From Massilia sp. WG5 (GTDB lineage Bacteria > Pseudomonadota > Gammaproteobacteria > Burkholderiales > Burkholderiaceae_D), in assembly GCF_001412595.2 (NCBI RefSeq), contig NZ_CP012640.2, positions 1,302,001 through 1,366,000 of the forward strand: 64,000 nucleotides of DNA, in the 5' to 3' direction. The notes below the pieces were generated by a model. It had not been told where the DNA came from. It saw only the letters and a list, made by a program, of their open reading frames with translations, and did not search any database. Below, piece by piece: positions 1 to 8,236 of this stretch (positions are counted from its first letter, which is position 1; each line of letters begins with the position of its first letter). Both the position numbers and the translations under genes were made by a program.

Positions 1-1510
1 GCCCGTGCATCGAGGCCGTCATGCTCGGGTACGGGTCGATCACGACCAGCATGTCGAGCTTCTGCATCGCCCTCTTCATGTCCGGCAGGCGGGTCTGGCT
101 GTTCGGCGCGTGGCCCCAGTAGATCACGGCGCGCAGGTTGCTCGGCTGGTCGACGTACTGGTTGTCTTCGTTGACGGCGTCGAACCAGCGCGACACCGTG
201 ATGCCGGGCTTCTCCATCAGTTCCTTGGAGCCGAAGCGCGACTTGATCCACTCGTAGTCGACGCCCCAGACCGCGGCGAAGTGCTTCCAGGCGCCCTCGG
301 CGATGCCGTAATAGCCCGGCAGCGAATCGCCGTTCGGGCCGACGTCGGTCGCGCCCTGCACATTGTCGTGGCCCCGGTAGATGTTGGCGCCGCCGCCCTG
401 CACGCCGATATTCCCCAGCGCCAGCTGCAGGATGCACAGGGCGCGCACGTTGGCGGTGCCGACGTGGTGCTGGGTGATGCCCATGCACCAGACCACCGAG
501 GACGGCTTGTTCTTGGCCAGCATTTCGGCCGCCATCCGCACCGCGGACTCGGGCACGCCGGTCACGTCGCTGACCTTGTCCGGGGTCCACTTGGCGACTT
601 CCTTGCGCACCTCGTCCATGCCGTTGGTGCGGGCGGCGATGTATTCCTTGTCTTCCCAGCCGTTCTCGAAGATGTGCCACAGCATGCCCCACACCAGCGC
701 GATGTCGGTGCCCGGACGGACCCGCACATAGTGGTGGGCGAAGCGCGCGGTGCGCGTGAAGCGCGGATCGATCACGATCATCTTCGCGCCCAGTTCCTTC
801 GCGTGCAGGAAATGCAGCATCGAGATCGGGTGGGCCTCGGCCGGATTCGAGCCGATGAACAGGACGGCCTTGCTGTAGTGCAGGTCGTTGAAGGAGTTCG
901 TCATCGCCCCGTAGCCGAAGGTCTGGGCCACGCCCGCCACCGTGGTCGAGTGGCAGATGCGCGCCTGGTGGTCGCAGTTGTTGCTGCCCCAGAAGGAGAC
1001 CCACTTGCGCAGCAGGTAGGACTGCTCGTTGTTGTGCTTCGAGCTGCCGATCAGCATCAGCGCGTCCGGGCCGGATTTCTGGCGCAGCTCGAGCAGCTTG
1101 TCGCCGATCTCGTTGATGGCCTGGTCCCAGGAGATGCGCTCATACTTGCCGTTGACCAGCTTCATCGGATAGCGCAGCCGGTGCTCGCCGAAGCCGTGCT
1201 CGCGCACCGAAGCGCCCTTGGCGCAGTGGGCGCCCATGTTGATCGGCGAGTCGAAGGCCGCTTCCTGGCGTACCCAGACCCCGTTCTGCACCACCGCCTC
1301 CACCGAGCAGCCGACCGAGCAGTGGCTGCAGACGGTGTGCTTGATCTCGGTCTTCGCGGCCGGCGCCGGCGCCGGGTCGGCGGCGGCCGGTTCGATGACG
1401 TTCAGCGGCAGGTGGCGCGCGACCGCGGCGGCGCCGGCCGTGACGCCCGCGCCAACCAGGAATTTGCGCCGTTTCAGTCCGCTGTCGCGCGAAGTCTTCA
1501 CCAGGGTCAT
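1..1510 (-). CDS. fdhA: Formate dehydrogenase catalytic (alpha) subunit, 3' part cut by window edge
   Basis: Molybdopterin oxidoreductase that oxidises formate to CO2 and passes electrons to a respiratory chain. The first ~503 residues are visible; the C-terminal part lies outside the window. The N-terminus has a twin-arginine signal (KRRKFLVGAG), so the enzyme is exported folded with its cofactor. A CSHCSVGC-type cysteine cluster for a [4Fe-4S] centre follows. In the active-site stretch (ARICHSTTV) the residue that is selenocysteine in E. coli FdnG is a plain Cys codon, so no in-frame UGA is needed. It lies 19 nt downstream of the small TAT protein and the TorD-type chaperone, forming one operon with them. 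Family assignment is firm; the exact subclass needs the missing half. Confidence 0.93.
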   Translation of the reverse strand, partial: MTLVKTSRDSGLKRRKFLVGAGVTAGAAAVARHLPLNVIEPAAADPAPAPAAKTEIKHTVCSHCSVGCSVEAVVQNGVWVRQEAAFDSPINMGAHCAKGASVREHGFGEHRLRYPMKLVNGKYERISWDQAINEIGDKLLELRQKSGPDALMLIGSSKHNNEQSYLLRKWVSFWGSNNCDHQARICHSTTVAGVAQTFGYGAMTNSFNDLHYSKAVLFIGSNPAEAHPISMLHFLHAKELGAKMIVIDPRFTRTARFAHHYVRVRPGTDIALVWGMLWHIFENGWEDKEYIAARTNGMDEVRKEVAKWTPDKVSDVTGVPESAVRMAAEMLAKNKPSSVVWCMGITQHHVGTANVRALCILQLALGNIGVQGGGANIYRGHDNVQGATDVGPNGDSLPGYYGIAEGAWKHFAAVWGVDYEWIKSRFGSKELMEKPGITVSRWFDAVNEDNQYVDQPSNLRAVIYWGHAPNSQTRLPDMKRAMQKLDMLVVIDPYPSMTASMHG

Positions 1511-1529
1511 GGCTGCTCCTCTTTCCTTC

Positions 1530-1736
1530 TTACCAGTAAGCCGCCGTACTGTAGTAACGGCGGATGTGTTCGGTCTCGTGGTAGCCCTTCGGCTTGGCCG
1601 GTTCCTCAGGCGCCGGTGCGGGCGGCGCGGTCTCGGCGGCGCCGGCGCGGGCCGCCACCACGGCCAGGGCGCCCAGCGGCGCGGCCTTCAGCAGGCTGCG
1701 GCGGGCGGGATCGGGAGCTTTGTCGTCGTTGGCCAT
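1530..1736 (-). CDS. Small TAT-signal protein of formate dehydrogenase locus (68 aa)
   Basis: A 68-aa protein with a twin-arginine motif near the N-terminus (PARRSLLKAAP), a hydrophobic segment rich in Ala/Val to about residue 34, then a Pro/Glu-rich linker and a conserved-looking tail (YHETEHIRRYY). Such small TAT-target proteins are regularly found beside formate dehydrogenase genes. Their role is not settled; a membrane or periplasmic accessory or tether is an inference. It sits between the TorD-like chaperone (11 nt upstream) and the catalytic subunit (19 nt downstream), so co-expression is very likely. Confidence 0.85.
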   Translation of the reverse strand: MANDDKAPDPARRSLLKAAPLGALAVVAARAGAAETAPPAPAPEEPAKPKGYHETEHIRRYYSTAAYW

Positions 1737-1747
1737 CGTTGTCCTCA

Positions 1748-2419
1748 TCAAGCGGCAAGGGGTGCATCGGCCGGCTCCCACACCGCGAAGGCATGGGCTT
1801 CGACCGCCAGGAAGGCGCCGGCGAACGCGGCGACGACCTTGTAGAAATTCGCCGGTCCGGCCGCGGCAACGTCGCGCAGGCAGGCCGCGTACCAGGGCTG
1901 GATGTGCGCCACGAACAGCCGCTTCTGCTCGGCCAGCGGCTGGCGCGCGATGCCCGGCGCGCCGGTGATCAGCACGCGCATGGTCTCGCACAGGGCGCTC
2001 AGGTGGTCCTCGAACTCGCCCACGCCGCGCGCCCGCGCAATGCGCAGGCGGGCCAGGTCCTGGCGCAGTTCGGCCAGCGGAAAGTCGTTCAGGTGGCCGG
2101 CCAGGTAGACCGAACCGTAGGGGTTCAGCAGCGGATCGCCGGTGCTGATGAAGAGCGCGTCGAATTCCTCGGCCAGCGCGCCGGCATCCATCACGCTGGC
2201 GGCCTGGGTCAGCTTCAGCCACGCCTCCTGGAGCGCCCGTCCGTCTTCGTCGATGCCGTCGGCGTCGAGCGGCTCGGCCTCGGCCAGGGCGGCCAGCAGG
2301 CCGGCGTTGGGCGGCGCCAGCATAAGGCGCGCGATCAGTGCGTAAAAATCGGCCCTGGCCTGGTCTTCATCGGACAAGGGCAAGGCCATCGTTTGTATAG
2401 GCGCGGATTCCTGAGGCAC
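1748..2419 (-). CDS. TorD/DmsD-family molybdoenzyme chaperone
   Basis: A 223-aa, mostly alpha-helical protein with TorD-family features: the central segment LLNPYGSVYLAGHLNDFPLAELR and the C-terminal helix region FYKVVAAFAGAFLAVEA. TorD-like chaperones bind the TAT signal of a molybdoenzyme in the cytoplasm, hold it for cofactor insertion and prevent premature export. The cognate client here is presumably the formate dehydrogenase two genes downstream in the same operon. It is the first gene of that operon; an imperfect inverted repeat (CTATAC-N5-GTGTAG, 2444-2460) lies just upstream, but I cannot assign a regulator to it. Confidence 0.88.
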   Translation of the reverse strand: MPQESAPIQTMALPLSDEDQARADFYALIARLMLAPPNAGLLAALAEAEPLDADGIDEDGRALQEAWLKLTQAASVMDAGALAEEFDALFISTGDPLLNPYGSVYLAGHLNDFPLAELRQDLARLRIARARGVGEFEDHLSALCETMRVLITGAPGIARQPLAEQKRLFVAHIQPWYAACLRDVAAAGPANFYKVVAAFAGAFLAVEAHAFAVWEPADAPLAA

Positions 2420-2506
2420 TGAGCGACACTCCCGTTAGCAAATCTATACTGAAAGTGTAGTACCAGGCTCCCCGGAGGGCGCGCACGGTTGAACTTCCTG
2501 GCCTGT

Positions 2507-2629
2507 CTACTTCATGCCGGCCGCATGCATCAGCACCCGGATCAGCCAGGCGACCACGCCCAGCGCCGCCACCCCGCCCAGCCACAGGGCAAGCATCCAG
2601 CCGAGGCGCCGCAGCCATAGCGACGCCAT
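2507..2629 (-). CDS. DUF2474 small membrane protein of cytochrome bd operon (40 aa)
   Basis: A 40-aa protein with one hydrophobic helix (about residues 10-34) preceded by a basic patch (LRRLGW). Small single-helix proteins of this kind (DUF2474) lie directly after cydAB/cioAB in many proteobacteria and may play a role like CydX in stabilising the oxidase; that function is inferred. Its ATG overlaps the cydB stop codon by one base (TGATG), which points to translational coupling and supports the gene being real despite its size. Confidence 0.82.
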   Translation of the reverse strand: MASLWLRRLGWMLALWLGGVAALGVVAWLIRVLMHAAGMK

Positions 2630-3636
2630 CAGTGATAACCCTCGCTGTCCACGACCTTGCCGCGGAATACGTAATAGGACCAGGCCGTGTAGGCCAGGAT
2701 CAGCGGCAGCACGATCAGCGTGCCGACCAGCGCGAAGCCCTGGGTGGCGGGCGGCGCCGCCGCCTCCCAGATCGTGATCGCGGGCGGCACGATGTGCGGC
2801 CAGATGCTGATCGCCATGCCGACAAAGCCCAGCAGCGTCAGGGCCAGCGCCGCGGCGAAAGGCTGGCGGTGCGGATGCCGTTTCAGCGACCACAGCAGCC
2901 AGAACGCCGAGGCCGCCACCAGCAGCGGCACCGGCGACAGGATCAGGAGGTTGGGGAAGCTGAACCAGCGCTCGGCCACCTGGTGCTGGGACAGCGGCGT
3001 CCACACGCTGACCACCGCCACCGCCGCCAGCAGCAGCAGGGTGAAGGTCCGCGCCAGCCTGACCATGCGCTGGTGGAGCTCGCCCTCGGTCTTCATCACC
3101 AGCCAGGTCGCGCCCAGCAGCGTGTAGGCGATCATCACCCCGCAGCCGGCCACCAGCGGGAAAGGCGCGAACCAGTCGAGCGGCCCGCCGGCGTAGCTGC
3201 GTCCCGACACCGGGATCCCGGACAGGAAGGCGCCCAGCGACACGCCCTGGAAGAAGGCCGCCGTCATCGAACCGCAGATGAAGGCCAGGTCCCAGACCGG
3301 GCGTTCGCGGTCGTTCGCCTTGAAGCGGAATTCGAAGGCCACGCCGCGGAAGATCAGGCCCACCAGCATAAAGATCAGCGGCAGGTAGAGGCCCGGCAGG
3401 ATCACCGCGTAGGCGACCGGGAAGGCCGCCAGCAGCCCCTCGCCGCCCAGCACCAGCCAGGTCTCGTTGCCGTCCCAGATCGGCGCCACCGAGTTCATCA
3501 TCACGTCGCGCTCGCGCCTGCCCGGCACGAAGGGGTACAGCATGCCGATGCCGAGGTCGAAGCCGTCCAGCACCACGTACATGAAGACGGAAAAGAAGAT
3601 GATGCCGGCCCAGACTGCGGTGATGTCGATGTCCAT
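2629..3636 (-). CDS. cydB: Cytochrome bd ubiquinol oxidase subunit II
   Basis: A 335-aa integral membrane protein with multiple transmembrane helices, the partner of CydA in a quinol oxidase that reduces O2 to water at low oxygen without pumping protons. The N-terminus (AVWAGIIFFSVFMYVVLDGF, followed by DLGIGMLYPF) and the GNETWLVLGGE segment are typical of CydB/CioB. It starts 1 nt after the cydA stop and overlaps the downstream DUF2474 gene, so the three form a tight operon. Both the bd and cbb3 high-affinity oxidases are therefore encoded in this window. Confidence 0.95.
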   Translation of the reverse strand: MDIDITAVWAGIIFFSVFMYVVLDGFDLGIGMLYPFVPGRRERDVMMNSVAPIWDGNETWLVLGGEGLLAAFPVAYAVILPGLYLPLIFMLVGLIFRGVAFEFRFKANDRERPVWDLAFICGSMTAAFFQGVSLGAFLSGIPVSGRSYAGGPLDWFAPFPLVAGCGVMIAYTLLGATWLVMKTEGELHQRMVRLARTFTLLLLAAVAVVSVWTPLSQHQVAERWFSFPNLLILSPVPLLVAASAFWLLWSLKRHPHRQPFAAALALTLLGFVGMAISIWPHIVPPAITIWEAAAPPATQGFALVGTLIVLPLILAYTAWSYYVFRGKVVDSEGYH

Positions 3637-3637
3637 A

Positions 3638-5065
3638 TCAGGTCATGTTGTCTTCGTTGACGGAAGCGTCCGGCTCGGGCACCGACAGCGGCCGCGCCGG
3701 CGTGCGTCCCCTGCCCGGCCCGCCCTGCGGCGCGCGGGCCAGGTCGAAGGCCTGCGGGCCCTTGCGCACCAGCCGCAGCACATAGGCGATGCCGACCCCG
3801 AACACGAACAGGTAGGCCACCACGAATACGGCCAGGCTCAGCGCCAGCGGGCCGACGGAAATCTTCGATGCGGCGTCCGCGGTGCGCAGCACGCCGTAGA
3901 CGATCCAGGGCTGGCGTCCGACCTCGGTGGTGATCCAGCCGGCCAGCACCGCCAGCAGGCCGGCCGGCCCCATCCACATCGCCATGCGCAGGAACAGGCG
4001 CTGCTCGAACAGCCGTTTTTTCACCCGCAGCCACAGGCTCCAGGAGCCCAGCGCGATCATCAGGAGACCCAGCCCGACCATCACGCGGAAGCTCCAGAAG
4101 AGAATCAGGGAATTCGGCCGCTCGTCCTTCGGGAATTCCTTCAGGCCCTTGATCTGGCCGCCCCAGCTATGGGTCAGGATCAGGCTGCCGAGGCGCGGGA
4201 TGCCGACGGCAAATTTCGTTTCCTCGTCCTTCATCGACGGAATGCCGAACAGCAGCAGCGGCAGCGGCTTGTCGCCCTCGTTCTGCCAGTGGCCCTCGAG
4301 CGCGGCGATTTTGGCCGGCTGGTGCTGCAGGGTGTTCAGGCCGTGCATGTCGCCCACAACGGCCTGGACCGGCGCCACGATCAGGACCAGCCACATCGCC
4401 ATCGACAGCATGGTGCGCACCGCATCGTTGCCCCGCCCTTTCAGCAGGTGCCAGGCGGCCGAGCTGCCGACGAACAGCGCGGTCGACAGGAAGGCGGCGA
4501 TCGACATGTGCACCAGCCGGTAGGGAAAGGAGGGATTGAAGACGATCTTCAGCCAGTCGACCGGCACCATGCGGCCCTCGACGATGGCATAGCCCTGCGG
4601 GGTCTGCATCCAGCTGTTCGAGCCGAGGATCCAGGTGGCGGAAATCAGCGTGCCGAGCGCGACCATGCAGGTGGCGAGGAAGTGCAGCCCGGGTCCGACC
4701 CGGGTCCAGCCGAACAGCATCACGCCCAGGAAGCCGGCTTCCAGGAAGAAGGCGGTCAGCACCTCGTAGGCCAGCAGGGGTCCGGTGATGGACCCGGCGT
4801 AGTCGGAAAAATAGCTCCAGTTGGTGCCGAACTGGTAGGCCATCACGATGCCGGAGACGACACCCATGCCGAAGGTGACGGCGAAGATCCTCAGCCAGAA
4901 GTGGTACAGGTCGACGAAGACCCGGCGCTTCGTCTTCAGCCAGCACAGTTCCAGCACGGCAAGGTAGCTGGCCAGGCCGATGGTAATGGCCGGGAACAGG
5001 ATGTGGAACGACATCGTAAACGCGAACTGCACGCGCGCCAGGTCCAATGCCGCCAGTCCGAACAT
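3638..5065 (-). CDS. cydA: Cytochrome bd ubiquinol oxidase subunit I (short-Q-loop, CioA-like)
   Basis: Heme-bearing, quinol-binding subunit of cytochrome bd. The start is placed at MFGLAALDLARVQFAFTMSF because it matches the usual CydA N-terminus and has GGGAGG just upstream; the open frame runs further 5' without such support. At 475 aa it is shorter than E. coli CydA (about 520 aa), which suggests the short-Q-loop, cyanide-insensitive type; the linked DUF2474 gene fits that. The GRQPW motif is present (TEVGRQPWIVYG). It is transcribed divergently from fnr across a 206-bp gap. No FNR box was found in that gap, so its control is open. Confidence 0.95.
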   Translation of the reverse strand: MFGLAALDLARVQFAFTMSFHILFPAITIGLASYLAVLELCWLKTKRRVFVDLYHFWLRIFAVTFGMGVVSGIVMAYQFGTNWSYFSDYAGSITGPLLAYEVLTAFFLEAGFLGVMLFGWTRVGPGLHFLATCMVALGTLISATWILGSNSWMQTPQGYAIVEGRMVPVDWLKIVFNPSFPYRLVHMSIAAFLSTALFVGSSAAWHLLKGRGNDAVRTMLSMAMWLVLIVAPVQAVVGDMHGLNTLQHQPAKIAALEGHWQNEGDKPLPLLLFGIPSMKDEETKFAVGIPRLGSLILTHSWGGQIKGLKEFPKDERPNSLILFWSFRVMVGLGLLMIALGSWSLWLRVKKRLFEQRLFLRMAMWMGPAGLLAVLAGWITTEVGRQPWIVYGVLRTADAASKISVGPLALSLAVFVVAYLFVFGVGIAYVLRLVRKGPQAFDLARAPQGGPGRGRTPARPLSVPEPDASVNEDNMT

Positions 5066-5271
5066 GAAAGTCCTCCCGTGATGTCGTGTCCCGAATCTAG
5101 CATGGGCCAGTGTGCGCACGATTGGCAGGATGACAATGCTCGCCCCCGCCGGGCTGTTGGAAATGACACGAAGTACAAACAAGTCCTTGACTAAAAGCCA
5201 AGGAGACGGCCCCGTGCGTGGCGACGGGCCGTATAATCCGGTATCGACCGCCATCCGACTCTTCACTTCCG

Positions 5272-6042
5272 ATGATCCAGGCTATTTCCATCCAGAATGA
5301 CAGCAGGCCCCTGAACGTCTCGGCGCTGAAGGCCAGCTGCGCAGCCTGCAGCATGCACCAGCTGTGCCTGCCGATGGGCCTGGAAAATGCGGATATCGAC
5401 CGCCTCGACAAGATCATCGGCCGCCGCCGCCGGCTCGAGCGCGACGAGGCGCTGTACAAGATGGGCGAGCCCTTCCGTAACCTGTACGCCGTGCGCTTCG
5501 GGCATTTCAAGACCTACCAGGTGAACGCGGCCGGCGAAGCCCAGATCACGGGCTTCCAGATGGCCGGCGAGCTGCTCGGCATGGATGCGATCAGCGGCGA
5601 CCGCTATCGCTGCGATGCGGTGGCGCTCGAGGACAGCGAAGTCTGCGAGATCCCCTTCGCCAACCTGGAAGAGCTGTTCGGCCAAGTCCCCGCCCTGCTG
5701 CGCCATTTCCACCGCATCATGAGCAACGAGATCACGCGCGAGCAGAATGTCATGCTCTTGCTCGGCAATATGCGCGCCGAGCAGCGCTTCGCCGTTTTCC
5801 TCGTCAACAAATCGGCCCGCTACGCCGCACGCGGCTATTCGCCCACCCAGTTCGCCCTGCGCATGTCGCGCGAAGACATCGGCAACTACCTGGGGCTCAC
5901 CATCGAAAGCATCAGCCGGCTGCTGTCGCGCTTCAAGAAAATGGGACTGGTGGCGATCGACAAGCGCGAAGTGAGCCTGCTCGACCTGCCGCGCCTGAAG
6001 GCGATGGCGGCCGGCACCGAGCAGTGCAGTCCGATGGCGTGA
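5272..6042 (+). CDS. fnr: FNR-type oxygen-sensing transcriptional regulator
   Basis: A 256-aa Crp/FNR-family regulator. Near the N-terminus is CAACSMHQLC (C-X2-C-X5-C) and there is a fourth cysteine in RYRCDAVALE, the set that binds the oxygen-labile [4Fe-4S] cluster of true FNR. A cyclic-nucleotide-like effector domain follows, then an HTH whose recognition helix contains E-S-I-S-R (ExxSR), known to read TTGAT half-sites. This start (MIQAISIQND) was preferred over an upstream in-frame ATG at 5218 because FNR proteins begin close to the first Cys. Perfect TTGAT-N4-ATCAA sites lie upstream of ccoN, hemN and aer in the window, so these are likely targets. A TATAAT sits at 5232-5237. Confidence 0.95.
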   Translation: MIQAISIQNDSRPLNVSALKASCAACSMHQLCLPMGLENADIDRLDKIIGRRRRLERDEALYKMGEPFRNLYAVRFGHFKTYQVNAAGEAQITGFQMAGELLGMDAISGDRYRCDAVALEDSEVCEIPFANLEELFGQVPALLRHFHRIMSNEITREQNVMLLLGNMRAEQRFAVFLVNKSARYAARGYSPTQFALRMSREDIGNYLGLTIESISRLLSRFKKMGLVAIDKREVSLLDLPRLKAMAAGTEQCSPMA

Positions 6043-6255
6043 GCCCGGCATGGCGTCCGGCTGCCGCCCAGGCCGCGCAAACCCCAGGCAAGTCAACCTA
6101 CTTGACGCTGGGAATTGGCGTCGCAACAACTCGGCCTGACTGCATTTCTCCTTTTTCGACAAAGAGTCGTTGCGGCTTTGCGACCGCAAAGCTTACCATC
6201 GGCCAGGCGGACAGAGCAGTGTCCACCATCTTTGTCGGTTTCTGGAGAAACAGTC

Positions 6256-7776
6256 ATGACCAAGCGAAGAAACTTCCTTCGGATTGCCTCCCGCGTGGGC
6301 GTCTCCGTATGCGCCGGCGCGGCGCTTCCATGGCTCACGAGGGCCCAGGCCGCGACCAGCGCGAACGTGCATTACATCGATCCGACAGTCGCCGGCCCGG
6401 GCGACGGCACGCTTGCCAGCCCGTTCCGCTCCTGGACCAGCGTTTCCTGGACGCCCGGCCACACCTATCTGCAGAAACGGGGCACGACCTATTCCGGTGT
6501 CTTCCAGCTGTCGGCGAGCGGCGTGCCGTCCCAGCGCATCACGATCGGCGCCTATTACCGATCCGACGGCAGCGACGATGCGTCAAGGCCAAAACCGGTC
6601 ATTGTCCTGCCGGCCGCGCCCACCGCGCCGGCCGACGGCGCCTCGATCGCGGTGTTGAAGCAGGAGCGCGATTTCGTCACCTACCGCAACCTGGACATCC
6701 GGAACAGCGCCTTGCCGGAAGCCAGCGACGCGGCGATCATCTGGCTGGGCAATAACTGCGTGTTCGACAACTGCAGGCTGACATCGAACTGCGCCGGCGT
6801 GTATATGTTCAATAAAAGCCACACGACCGTCTCCAACTGCGTGCTCGACGTCATCAGTAACAGCGCCACATATGCCAACCACGGGATCCTGGTGGCCGCG
6901 AACCTCACCGTCGACGACATCCGCCTGCTCAACAATACCGTCCGCCACCACGGCGGCGGCACCGGGAGCTCGCACGGCATCCGCTGCGAAACCTACAGCA
7001 GCGACACCTTCCTCACGCATCTCGTGATTCGCGGGAACCGCGTTTCTCCGCCGACCGGCGTCGCCTACAGCACGAACCCCAGGGCGATCGGCGTCTACCT
7101 GGTCCAGGGGGCCGGCGCCACCTTGGACAAGAATACCGTAAGCGGGATGCTCACCGGCATCCTCATCAACAGCGGCGATGGCAACTACGTCGGCAACAAT
7201 AACTGCAGCAACAATATGAATTTCGGCATTCATATCAGCGGGCTCGCCAGGAATTACATGATCGAGAACAACGTCTGCAATGCGAATGGCGGGGATTTTG
7301 GTCCGAGCTGGTACGGACGCGGCATCGAGCTGACCTCGGCGGGGCCGGATGCCGTATCGGGGCACACGATCCGCTACAACACCTGCAAATCCAACCGCAA
7401 CTACGGCGGCCCGCTGGACAATGGTTCGGAAGGGGTCGGCATCGGCCTGGATAACGGGACCAGCAAGTGTTCGATCTACGGCAACGTCATCTCGAAGAAC
7501 GAGGGAAACGGCATTCAGGTGTACGGCGGCGGCGATCCGGCCAGGTGGCCCGACACGGGCGGCCATACGATCAGTTCCAACAAGATGGATTCGAACTGCA
7601 GCTTCTCCAGGCTGAACCGGCGCAGCGGAGGAACGACGCCCAGTTCATTCCAGGCGCACATCGCGCTGGTCTATGTCTACGGCAGCCCTACCCTCGTTGC
7701 CAAAAACGCTTTCTCGGGAAGCACCAGCATGAAGGTCTACACGGATGGCTCGGACTCGAACGTTACCGTCGCCTGA
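6256..7776 (+). CDS. TAT-exported right-handed parallel beta-helix protein
   Basis: A 506-aa protein. The start at MTKRRNFLRIASRVG has a good ribosome site (GGAGAA) and gives a twin-arginine signal peptide ending near ALPWLTRAQA; the longer frame 5' of it looks non-coding. The mature part opens with HYIDPTVAGPGDGTLASPF, a sequence common at the start of pectate-lyase-like beta-helix proteins, and continues with Asn-rich coils (NNCSNNMNF, IENNVCNANGG). The fold suggests a polysaccharide lyase or other glycan-active protein, but I see no catalytic signature that fixes a substrate. It stands alone between fnr and an EthD gene. Confidence 0.8.
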   Translation: MTKRRNFLRIASRVGVSVCAGAALPWLTRAQAATSANVHYIDPTVAGPGDGTLASPFRSWTSVSWTPGHTYLQKRGTTYSGVFQLSASGVPSQRITIGAYYRSDGSDDASRPKPVIVLPAAPTAPADGASIAVLKQERDFVTYRNLDIRNSALPEASDAAIIWLGNNCVFDNCRLTSNCAGVYMFNKSHTTVSNCVLDVISNSATYANHGILVAANLTVDDIRLLNNTVRHHGGGTGSSHGIRCETYSSDTFLTHLVIRGNRVSPPTGVAYSTNPRAIGVYLVQGAGATLDKNTVSGMLTGILINSGDGNYVGNNNCSNNMNFGIHISGLARNYMIENNVCNANGGDFGPSWYGRGIELTSAGPDAVSGHTIRYNTCKSNRNYGGPLDNGSEGVGIGLDNGTSKCSIYGNVISKNEGNGIQVYGGGDPARWPDTGGHTISSNKMDSNCSFSRLNRRSGGTTPSSFQAHIALVYVYGSPTLVAKNAFSGSTSMKVYTDGSDSNVTVA

Positions 7777-7859
7777 TATGCATGGAAACTTGCCAAGCGC
7801 CGGACATCGGCGCACGATGAGTTCATCGGCTTTAACCACCCACGAGAAGGAGACTGGCG

Positions 7860-8174
7860 ATGATCAAGGTGAGCGTGATGTATCCGAATGGCCCCGAGGC
7901 CCGTTTCGACGACGCCTACTACCGTGAGCAGCACATGCCCATGGTGAAGAAGCTGATGGGCGACTACTGCAAGTACTACACGGTCGACAAGGCGATCGCC
8001 GCCGGCCCGTCCGCCCCGGATGCACCCTACATCGCCATGGGCCACCTGTTCTGCGATTCCGTCGACGCCTTCCAGGCCGGCTTCGGGCCGCACACGAAGG
8101 AGATCATGGCCGACATCCCCAACTACACCAACCAGACGCCGGTGATCCAGATGAGCGAGGTGGTGGTCGGCTAA
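7860..8174 (+). CDS. EthD-family protein
   Basis: A 104-aa dimeric alpha/beta-barrel protein of the EthD family (ferredoxin-like fold). The start MIKVSVMYPN and the segment RFDDAYYREQHMPMVKKLMG are diagnostic. EthD proteins were named from ether-degradation loci, but most genomic copies have no established reaction. A ribosome site (GAAGGAGA) precedes the ATG. No pathway neighbours help: it lies between the beta-helix protein and a convergent DUF885 gene. Confidence 0.85.
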   Translation: MIKVSVMYPNGPEARFDDAYYREQHMPMVKKLMGDYCKYYTVDKAIAAGPSAPDAPYIAMGHLFCDSVDAFQAGFGPHTKEIMADIPNYTNQTPVIQMSEVVVG

Positions 8175-8188
8175 GCGACAGCCTCAGC

Positions 8189-8223
8189 CGCCGTCGCTTC
8201 CGGCAATGCCGGGAACGACGGCG
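8189..8223. terminator. Probable bidirectional terminator hairpin
   Basis: Two nested stems lie between convergent genes: outer CGCCGTCG/CGACGGCG (8189-8196 with 8216-8223) and inner CCGGC/GCCGG (8200-8204 with 8208-8212). There is no clear U-tract, so intrinsic termination is inferred mainly from the symmetric position between the two stop codons. Confidence 0.5.
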
Positions 8224-8236
8224 CAAGCTTGCAAGG

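Noticed and set aside
1..1510. Selenocysteine formate dehydrogenase
   Set aside because: The active-site codon is an ordinary Cys codon in ARICHSTTV, with no in-frame UGA or SECIS-like hairpin needed.
5..2422. 805-codon open frame on the plus strand
   Set aside because: It is antisense to the formate dehydrogenase, TAT protein and TorD genes; its translation is His/Arg/Ala-rich and matches no family, as expected of high-GC shadow frames.
5187..5201. TTGACTAAAAGCCAA between cydA and fnr as an FNR box
   Set aside because: Half-sites are imperfect and the spacer is 5 nt instead of 4, so it does not fit the FNR consensus seen three times elsewhere in the window.
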